Program-made: the position numbers and the translations under genes
The notes under the pieces: generated by a model
Database searches by the model: none
Told to the model about the DNA's origin: nothing
The model's input: the letters and a program-made list of their open reading frames with translations, nothing else
NCBI GenBank assembly: GCA_905221605.1
Contig: CAJNDS010002188.1
Coordinates: 1 to 64,000 of the forward strand
Direction: 5' to 3'
DNA from: Symbiodinium natans
Lineage: Eukaryota > Sar > Dinophyceae > Suessiales > Symbiodiniaceae
DNA: 64,000 nucleotides
Shown here: positions 56,487-64,000 of the stretch, piece after piece
Numbering within the stretch: position 1 is the first letter of the stretch
Layout of the letters: each line of letters opens with the position of its first letter

Positions 56487-57759
56487 TCAAGCACGAAGCT
56501 CAACAGCCACACGACGTCACACAGCAACACTTGCTTCGTCTACACTTCGTGAGTTCTGAGCTCACCGACCTGCTTGAATTTCACAAGGAGCTTCAAGCGG
56601 GCAGTCATCGTGATTCGAACCCGATCCTTCCAACTGGCGCTTGCACCGCCTTGCGAAATTCGGCTGATTCACACGACAGCGTATAACTGCCCAACCCCAT
56701 GATTTGACCTTACATGGCTGTGAAGCTTGCTTGCAACCAGGCCTGCGACCGACAGGAGGCTGTCATGATCCTCGGCCAAGCGGAGGTGTGCCTGGAGTGC
56801 TGGCACCCGGTCCCTTCCAATCGTGTGTCATTTCTGCACATCAACTGCAAAGCGTGATACATCCAGATAACTCAGATAACTGTTTCTGAGCCTTGGAGCT
56901 TCCTGCAGCCAGAGCGAGCAGCTGCCAGACGCCATCTGGACAGTGCGAAGCTGAGAAGAGCAAGGCGGATTGTCATCTTGAAGACTTGAAGCACATCCTG
57001 CGATGCACATCTCTGCCTCCATCACTATCTGCCTCAGTCTGAGTAAGGTGTGTAAGGCGTGCAAGCCAGTTGCAAGCCGAGGCCAACGGAAGCTAGCTCG
57101 GGTGCGTGGCACCAATCCCTAAATCCATGAGCCCCGAAACCCTGAATCCCTGAACCCCTAAATTCCAGATTCCCTCCACACCAAACCCGCAAACTCTTGA
57201 GTCCCTGCCCCAAAACCCCTGAACTTCAAACTCTGAACCGTTCAAGATTGGACCCCCCTCATCATATGATAGAATCGAAAGCTCGCAGCTCCCCGGACTT
57301 TGTCCGACCCTGCCAACATGGGAGCCCAGCGCGCAAGCCAGGGGCAAACGCGGCAATCAGGAGCACCTGCACGCAGCTGTGCGCAGGCAAATTTCAGATG
57401 TGCGCAGGCAGCTTCAGAAGCTGCCAGGGCCTGGGCAAGCATCTCTCGCCATCGCCGCACAGCTATGGTCATCCGGGACTTCCTGCGCTGGGCTGCAGAG
57501 TAGAAGCATACTGGATGTTCGTGAGTCTAGTTTACAATGCACGAGCCAGCAATCTTGCTGACCTTGCAACCTCATCTCTGAGCTGGGCGGCGGCGTGCTC
57601 GAAACCCTTCCTGAGGTAGTAGCACTAACCATGCGCACAGTTGATGGTTGAATTTCTGCATGCTGTTGCTTGTTTGCCAAACATCTACAGCCAAGGCACA
57701 CCTCTTGATCCATCTTCTCCTGCCTGGCAGGGAAGTAGACACATCCCAGACTACAGGAT

Positions 57760-58640
57760 TCTCCACACAGCCTCCGCACTCGGTTCAAGCCTCTGCCGTT
57801 CCCGGACTTCATGCCAAACCCTCTTCTCGTTCGCCAGCTGCATAATGCGATCTGGGCATGTCTTGGACCACCCAGCAAACGAATCAAGCGTCGCACGCTG
57901 TACATGTACAACAGACTTCTTGCATCGACACAGGATCCAGCCAATGTTGACAGGCTTTGTCTTGGTGACCACCTCGCATGGGTACTGTTGACACACGTAC
58001 TGAAGGTTTCGACAGGTCTGTCCTGCTCCTCCTCTTCCTTCGAAGACGGCTTCGCCAGCCGATCAATGTACTACACTCAGGATATCTTGGAAAGAGCAAT
58101 CAGAGAACAACGAAAGCACGCCAAAAAGCTTGAGGGCACGGTGAACATCTCCTACAGTCCTCAGGGTCGTGGCTGCGAGCAGGCCTAGCCGCAATGGGCT
58201 CCGCAGCCTCTCAAAGCTTCTTTATGTCTTTGATGTCCCGAGCAGTTTGTAAGACGCACACCACAGTCAGGGTGTTGCACACAAGGCATGTGTAGCCTCT
58301 CGGCGTGCTGCTTCGCGCCGTTTGGCATCCTCGTAAAGCAGCTCGTGTATAGGTGGTCCCGTGGGTGCCAGAGACCTGGCAAGCGAGAAATGTAGATTCA
58401 TGCCGAGATGAAAGCCCACATGAGTGGGAAACACATGCACATGTGGCCGTGGAGAGTCAGGTCGAGGATCTTTGCCAACATTTTGATGGCTCAGCATCTC
58501 CTGCACTCTTGGATTTGGGAGTGGTATAATGGACATGAGACATCGAAGACAGCTGACAGACGTGGTGTAAGCATGGTGTGGGACGGAGCTCCTCTACCTT
58601 GCGTTCCTGCTCCTCACGTAGCCGCTTGAAGACCTGGACA
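57760..58640 (-). CDS. Coiled-coil gene exons
   Basis: Minus-strand exons: about 58638-58602 (GTCCAG|GTC acceptor; VFKRLREEQERK, GT donor), about 58380-58280 (PPIHELLYEDAKRREAARRE), about 58070-57995 (IDRLAKPSSKEEEEQDRPVE) and about 57850-57760 (MQLANEKRVWHEVRERQRLE). The LYEDAKRR-type helix is a motif I associate with axonemal or coiled-coil proteins of protists, but the family cannot be fixed. A plus-strand frame (57811-58188) is open too. Confidence 0.5.
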
Positions 58641-58886
58641 AGTGCAGACCCTGCTTTGCTGGATTCGCGAACGACAAGAACCTTTGTGCAACCATGTTGT
58701 TTTCGTTGATGAGCAGGTGGTGAGCATTCTTGACTCGCTTGCTTGGCGTCAGGGCTACATCTCGGGGTTCATCAACATGCTCTGTTGCGCCATGCCTTCC
58801 AAATTCAGATGCTTCATGCTGGGACTGTGCGCTGCACTGCGCTGCACTGCGCCGCACTGCGCTGCGCTTTTGTGTGGGAGAGTGTG

Positions 58887-59209
58887 AGAGAGCGTGAGTG
58901 TGTGCGTGAGTGCGTGTGCGTGAGTGCGTGTGCGTGTGCGTGTGCGTGTGCGTGTGCGTGTGCGTGTGCGTGTGCGTGTGCGTGTGCGTGTGCGTGTGCG
59001 TGTGCGTGTGCGTGTGCGTGTGCGTGTGCGTGTGCGTGTGCGTGTGCGTGTGCGTGTGCGTGTTCGTGTGCGTGTGCGTGTGCGTGTGCGTGTGCGTGTG
59101 CGTGTGCGTGTGCGTGTGCGTGTGCGTGTGCGTGTGCGTGTGCGTGTGCGTGTGCGTGTGCGTGTGCGTGTGCGTGTGCGTGTGCGTGTGCGTGTGCGTG
59201 TGCGTGTGC

Positions 59210-59252
<43 letters not shown>
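58887..59252. repeat. (GTGCGT)n hexanucleotide array
   Basis: About 48 copies of GTGCGT, nearly perfect (one GTTCGT near 59062), ending in pure TG at 59216-59251. Every frame is open, so VRVRVR, CVCVCV and ACACAC products are artefacts. Alternating purine-pyrimidine throughout. Confidence 0.98.
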
Positions 59253-59255
<3 letters not shown>

Positions 59256-59383
59256 CCACACGCGGGGGTGCGTGGGGGTGCGTGGGGCGTGCCTGCGTGC
59301 GTGGGCTGTTGAGTCTATTCGAGAGCAGCGTGAGATCATAGACGTACCTTCCTTCCTTTGTAGTGCCAACATGTGGAACACCA

Positions 59384-60380
59384 ACCCTGTCTCCCAGGGA
59401 GTCAGTCGCCGTTGTAGAAGCCCTGTTTTCGCGTTCCAGATTTGAAGAAAGCAGAGGAGCAGCATGCGCAGGTCAAGTAGTCTTATTTGTATTCTTATTG
59501 ACACGGACGAGGGGGTGCGTTACAAATTTGCTACATACTTGCTGTAGAGTCCAGTGCTGCTGAGGATGAGCCTGCTTGAGCTAGAGCCGATAGCCGACCC
59601 GATTCGACTTATTAGGCTCCAGTTCAGTCTGTCGAGCGGTTGCTGCACGAGCCTGTTGCTGATTGTCAACCTAAACCCACAAACTGACAGCCTGAGTGAT
59701 CAGTATCCGAGCGCTTGTGTTCGAAGCTTGATTGCTAGAGTGCAGCCTGTTGAATACTTGCTGCTTCAGCCTGCTGCCGAGTGATTGCAAACTGTGAAAC
59801 GCTGCAGCGCATTGTTTGAACGCCTCGATTGCTTTGATTGCTTGATGTTTAGCCTGCTGCCGAATGCGTGCAGAATGCGAGACGACTGCAATGATTCTGA
59901 GATGTGCATGCTCTGGTTGCTCTCACTTTGAGGTCAAGTATTCTTATTCTTATTGAGACAGACAAGGAGGATGCGTTACATATTGCCACATATTTGCTGC
60001 AGCGTCCAGTACTGCTGAGAAGTAGCCTGCTTGCTGGCACTGGTCATACTGCTCTTGATGCCATGTTCGACCGCCGCTTAGTCAGTTTCACCTTGATGGT
60101 CTTTGACCATGCTGCTCACGAAAAATAAACGCAGAGACCTGCAGCGCTCCGTGTGAGTCAGTCTCCGACGACGTCAGTGATCCTCTGTGCTTTGCGAAGT
60201 CACGGCTTGTGCAACTACGTTTCAACGCCGAACCGTACTGTTGCTTGCGTATGTCTCCACCTTTCTGCAGGAAAGGTGTCTGTGTGTGTGTGTGTCTGTG
60301 TGTATGTGTGTGTGCCAGCCCTGTCACCAAGGGAGCCAGCAGTTGTGATGAAGAGTCGCTTTTCCAGGCTAATTAGTTGT
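59384..60380. repeat. Diverged duplicated segments beside TG arrays
   Basis: The block AGGTCAAGTA...TTCTTATTGA...GCGTTACA...GTCCAG...GCTGCTGAG occurs at 59470-59580 and 59931-60035. A second block beginning CCCTGTC-CCA-GGGAG-CAG occurs at about 59387-59450 and about 60319-60380. Each is the same orientation and about 75-80 percent identical by eye. Short TG arrays lie beside both copies of the second block. Some plus frames are open but without motifs. Confidence 0.75.
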
Positions 60381-60559
60381 GAAGCAGGGGACCACCCCAT
60401 GAACGCAGCTTGGTGGCTAAGAATTTGCGTTGTCTGAGGCAATCTGTATGCAAAGTGTGAGCAAGGTTCTAACTGCCAAGATAACAAGGTGGAGACATGC
60501 ACATGTGTGTGCGCAAGCGCGCAAGCGCACGCGGGGGGGCGGGGTGGGGGGACGTGTGC

Positions 60560-60643
60560 GTGTTTGTGTGCCCGTGCGCGTGCCCATTCCCGTGTCCGTA
60601 CCCATGTGCCCGTGTCTGCGTCCGTGTCTGTCTTGTGTGCGTG

Positions 60644-60681
<38 letters not shown>

Positions 60682-60692
60682 TGTCAGGTCTT
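60560..60692. repeat. TG/CCGTG mosaic microsatellite
   Basis: GTGCCCGTGCGCG-type units changing to pure TG, similar in style to the 44.6-kb block. Confidence 0.9.
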
Positions 60693-60794
60693 GGGTATTC
60701 TGAAGGCCAACAGTGGGTAAGCCATAGAGCTCATGCACTGTTGCCAGAGCTACGGATCACTAAGGATCTCAGCCTGCACGTTGCCATCTAAGGT

Positions 60795-60950
60795 GCTATG
60801 AGGACCATGTATTTCAGATCCGTTCCGAGCATGTTATGCGGCATGCAGGCATAGATCTGCAATGCAAACGATAAATCCAGCAGACTTGGATAGAGGCTAC
60901 CTGTCAAAGACAGGATCCAAAAGAAAACGTCGAGGTAAATCTTAGGTTGC
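60795..60950 (-). CDS. Possible membrane exon
   Basis: The minus frame PKIYLDVFFWILSLTGSLYP, SLLDLSFALQIYACMPHNML and GTDLKYMVL contains one to two hydrophobic segments. An internal CAG|GTAGCC could be a splice site. No family recognised. Confidence 0.35.
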
Positions 60951-61370
60951 TGGATTGCTGTATAATGTCGAGGCAGCTTCGTGGCCGTACACATTGCGGG
61001 TCATGGTACCCCTCACTGACTGACCACCCCTGTGACTTCGAACTGCTTCGAAAAGGCGCTTGCTTTGGGGAGAGTCATTGTGCAGTAATTGCGCGTGGTC
61101 AACGTGGGGCCACCCCTTGTCGGCTTGTCGGCACAGCCGTGTTCTGCAGCGCAGTGTCAAATGAATGCTGCCCGGGAGCTGCTGGAGTTTCGGTCCACAC
61201 GCGGCGCAGACGGTGGATACGCTCGCCTTGGTGCGACTGCCAATGGCTACAAGGTACAAGCACCGCCGCCAAGAAATGGCAAAAAAGGCTCTGGTTCAAG
61301 TTCAAGCTGCTGTCTTTCTCGGCTCGTCCCTGTGCAGATTTGCCATCGCTGTTGGTCGCAGCCTTCTCAC

Positions 61371-61516
61371 CTGCGAATTCCAAGCACCATCGGAACGAAA
61401 CAGTTGCATTTGGCCCAGATGTCCTCCAATGTCAGCAGGAATGTCGTCCGGACGGGCAGCGATCAAGTAAAGCCATCTGGCACCATGCAGGGCATCTTCA
61501 AAGTTGAAATGCATAG
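61371..61516 (-). CDS. Well-delimited exon, unidentified protein
   Basis: A 146-nt exon from TCTCAG|CT to TCGCAG|GTGAGA. It encodes MHFNFEDALHGARWLYLIAA, RPDDIPADIGGHLGQMQLF and RSDGAWNSQ. The soluble, mixed-charge sequence with strong splice signals makes it one of the firmer anonymous exons. Its neighbours at 61.1-61.3 kb (KAATNSDGKSAQGRAEK) may be intronic. Confidence 0.6.
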
Positions 61517-61789
61517 CTGAGAACAAACTCAAAGGTTTCCGGCTTGTCAGGCAGCTCTTTTCGAATACAAGGGCTAATGCTTCCTCCCATCTCCAGCCAT
61601 CACTCCTCGTAGTTTCTGGGTCGCTCGGTGCTTAGTGCTCCCAAGTTGTAACCCATCACTCCTTCGTTTGAGGCTCTGCGTCTCCCCATGCCCAGGCTCA
61701 GAGCTTACTACATAAACGATGTGGCAGCCTCGCTGCACTGGTCGGTTTGGAATGCACTTGTCATACAACCAACACTATCACAATCATGA

Positions 61790-62115
61790 AGTCATGCTCG
61801 GAGTTTCCACAGAGGTGCGCACATTGTGCACTTAATTTGCCGGGCGCACTTCAAACCATCCAGCTTCACCTCGCACTCAAGGCAATAAACTGGACTGTGG
61901 AAGACGAGACTTTTGAAGATGTCAAGCCGCCGGCTACGGCATTTGCAGAGAGATGAAACTGGCCACAAAGACCTGTCCACATGCTTTGCGGCAGGCGACT
62001 TTCCTTCTTCGAAGTTCCATGCTGTTTCGGTGCGGTTTTTCCTCTTCCGGCTAATGCAGTCAGACCCAGAAAGTGCCAGTGCAGCGAAAACTAAAACTAT
62101 CTGGGGAATGATCAA
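61790..62115 (-). CDS. Possible exons, Cys-containing protein
   Basis: Minus frame with a hydrophobic start LIIPQIVLVFAALALSGS and, further on, SPVYCLECEVKLDGLKCARQ and IKCTMCAPLWKL. The pairs of CxxC-spaced cysteines could bind metal, but this is not a recognised zinc-finger pattern. Low confidence. Confidence 0.3.
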
Positions 62116-62119
62116 CACA

Positions 62120-64000
62120 GTCTAATGAATACACTGCCCAGAAAAGAACACAGAGTCCACCAGCTGATGGTGCGCAGCCCTGCCTGGCTCTCCATGGCAA
62201 AGCATTTCAAAGATGTGCGGGGCCTGCATTAAAGCATTTCCCCAGTCTAATGCATACACTGAAAGACTCTGAAAGACTCTCTGCCTCGGCAGGGGGTGCA
62301 AGCTTCTGAACCACGGATGCGAGGCAAAACTCGTGCCGGTTCAACCTGCTGTTCTAGCAAAGGACAGAATTATGAGAGATACATGAATGTTCAGGATAAC
62401 CAGTAACGTGGCGCGCTGCTGGCCTTAATGATCGATCGAGGTCCAAGATGCGCAGCATTGACTCCGCCACCATGTCAGCAACTGCCAGTGTCAGCCATGA
62501 TCGACTTTTATGTATCGACGCACATTGAGCGACTTAAGTGCAGAGTTGGCAGTGCGGCTAGTGTGCACCTTTGCATTGAATGGCGACCCAGATGCGTGGA
62601 AATGTTCGATCCCGGAGCCTTCCTTGCCCTTCGACCGCTTTGGCAGGCCAAGCTCCAGAGCTCTTGCGAGGAGAGCGGCTCGGAAGCGCATCAAGACTGC
62701 CTGCGACGGGGCGAACCCAGGCCCATCAGACGTCTTCGCTCATCTTTGCAGTGACTGGTCAGGCTTACCGGGACCACTACTACCCTGGATGGTATAAATT
62801 TCTGAGGTGCTGTTGCTGAGCACTGAAGTGTACAGCACTCCCTGACATCAAAGTCATGCCAAGGCCTTTCGTCGCATTGTTTTCATGCTTTGGAGTTCGC
62901 ATCACTGTTGCGAGAGTAGCTGAGTAGCCGCTATCGGTTTACCGCATACCCGATACGCAAAGAACATCTCGGAGACATGGTCTCTTTTTCTTCCTCAAAT
63001 ATGGCGGCGGAGCTTTGCCTGAAAAGCTTCGAAGGGCATCTGAAGTCAGACACAGTCAGACCCTGTGACGACTTGACGCTTCGGCAGTGTAGGCCTCTTT
63101 GAATTCCGGACCCGTGCCCTTCCACTGCTTTTCAACCAAATGGTAGCGCGACAGGACGCATGCGAAACCATTGCAACTGCCTTAGGCAGACGGCTTCCTG
63201 CGTACTGACTCCTCTCTGCTCTAAACTGTGACGTAGTGCGATGACTTACTTGCTGGTCCAGCACCAGCCGACTACAATCCATCGCCATGTCGCTGCACCG
63301 TCAACGATATCGAAGGGAACCATTGCAAAGAGGAAGGTCCATGCGCTACAAGATCAATCATGCAAGTTGCAGCGACACGTGCGGGAGCTTGGGAGAGTGA
63401 GACACTGCTACTGTACAGTCCACCCAAAAAAACCAAATCTGTTGTCGAAGCTGGCACCAGAGTGAGGGCGTTTGAGACGCACTTGCGCAATCTTGCGCAG
63501 CCCTGCGCTTAAGAGTATACGGCTGAAGTGGACGAGTTTTGGCCTGAGTTTGCTCTCTGGCTGGTTTTCCCATTTTCAATCTGGATCGTTGCGCAGCCAC
63601 TCGCTGAATTGGTCGATGAGGGAAGAAGCGCTCTTGGAACCACATACGCGTGCTGTGCTCGATCTGGCCTCGTGACATGCATCACATATGCACCACCATA
63701 TGCTAAGACTTTGCTTAAAGATGCTCAGCTTGTCTGCGCTTGTCACCACCGTTTTGCCTGGGAACCCCGGAGGCCTTGTTCATGATCTTGGCCGGTGAAC
63801 TCTGCACCTCAGGCATTGGCCGCTTGCCACCTGTCACATGTCACGAGAGCGAGAGGGCGTCAAAGCTGTCACATCCACATGCCTCGAAAAGCCTCGAATC
63901 CTCCTACAACATGATCAGCCACACAACGCATCACTTGAGGTCACGTCGGGTTTGCACCAAGTCTGCCTTGGGACATGACTTGATCATGAAGTTTGGCAAC
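62120..64000. other. Right end, no firmly supported gene
   Basis: Candidate frames exist on both strands: plus 62510-62797 (AVRLVCTFALNGDPDAWKC, LPFDRFGRPSSRALARRAAR) and minus 62491-62694 (MRFRAALLARALELGLPKRS). Neither has recognisable domains or clear splice partners. Nothing further could be supported. Confidence 0.3.

Noticed and set aside
56587-56665. tRNA-like sequence on the minus strand (B-box-like GGGTTCGAATC, possible acceptor pairing, GCA at the anticodon position)
   Set aside because: The D-loop lacks GG, the variable region is about 10 nt, and several stem positions mismatch. Probably chance or a decayed tRNA-derived repeat. tRNAscan-SE would decide.
58743-59504. Frames of 140-250 codons encoding VR, CV, AC or TH repeats
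   Set aside because: Products of the GTGCGT array; all frames are open.

Overview
The window looks like nuclear DNA of a dinoflagellate, most likely a Symbiodiniaceae/Suessiales-type genome. The evidence is in the splice sites. Thirteen introns could be fixed exactly because the protein motif continues in frame across them. Nine start with GC, three with GT and one with GA. All thirteen are followed by an exon that begins with G (AG|G acceptor), which is the dinoflagellate signature. The introns are short (55 to 250 nt, apart from one of 1.7 kb). Protein families, telomere-type TTTAGGG tracts and abundant TG/CA and CT arrays agree. The species cannot be named from the sequence.

Nearly all convincing coding sequence lies on the minus strand, so the window reads as one unidirectional gene array. 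In transcription order (right to left) I see: exons of unidentified genes at 60.8-62.1 kb; a coiled-coil gene at 57.8-58.6 kb; possible membrane-protein exons at 55.3-56.5 kb; a very large HEAT-repeat gene (about 54.5 down to 33.1 kb); a CaMK-type serine/threonine kinase with an N-myristoylation start (31.7 to 27.0 kb); an unidentified gene at 24-25.4 kb; a low-complexity retroelement-like ORF broken by a TG array (22.0-20.4 kb); a coiled-coil gene (18.9-17.7 kb); a multi-pass membrane protein (17.6-14.7 kb); a member of an uncharacterised dinoflagellate family with NDVVREAIIP / THNWTN / YWICAFSINQH / RAWCVAEI motifs (14.0-11.3 kb) that probably continues into a coiled-coil tail (10.7-7.8 kb); and scattered exons of further genes down to 0.7 kb.

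Between and inside the genes lie many simple repeats: (CA)n grading into CCCA at 1.3-2.1 kb; CT arrays with G5C/GC5 hairpins at 19.1-20.1 kb; TG at 21.1-21.6 kb; CA/GA higher-order units at 22.8-23.1 kb; TTC at 28.3 kb; a composite TTTAGGG/TTTTGGGG telomere-like tract at 42.8-43.2 kb; a TG mosaic at 44.6-45.9 kb; and a GTGCGT array at 58.9-59.25 kb. The left end has a 76-bp tandem duplication and a 35-bp perfect inverted repeat.

The genes do not form an obvious pathway. Exon calls rest on reading-frame quality, motif continuity and splice signals only. Gene boundaries for the HEAT gene and the small left-end genes are inferences.
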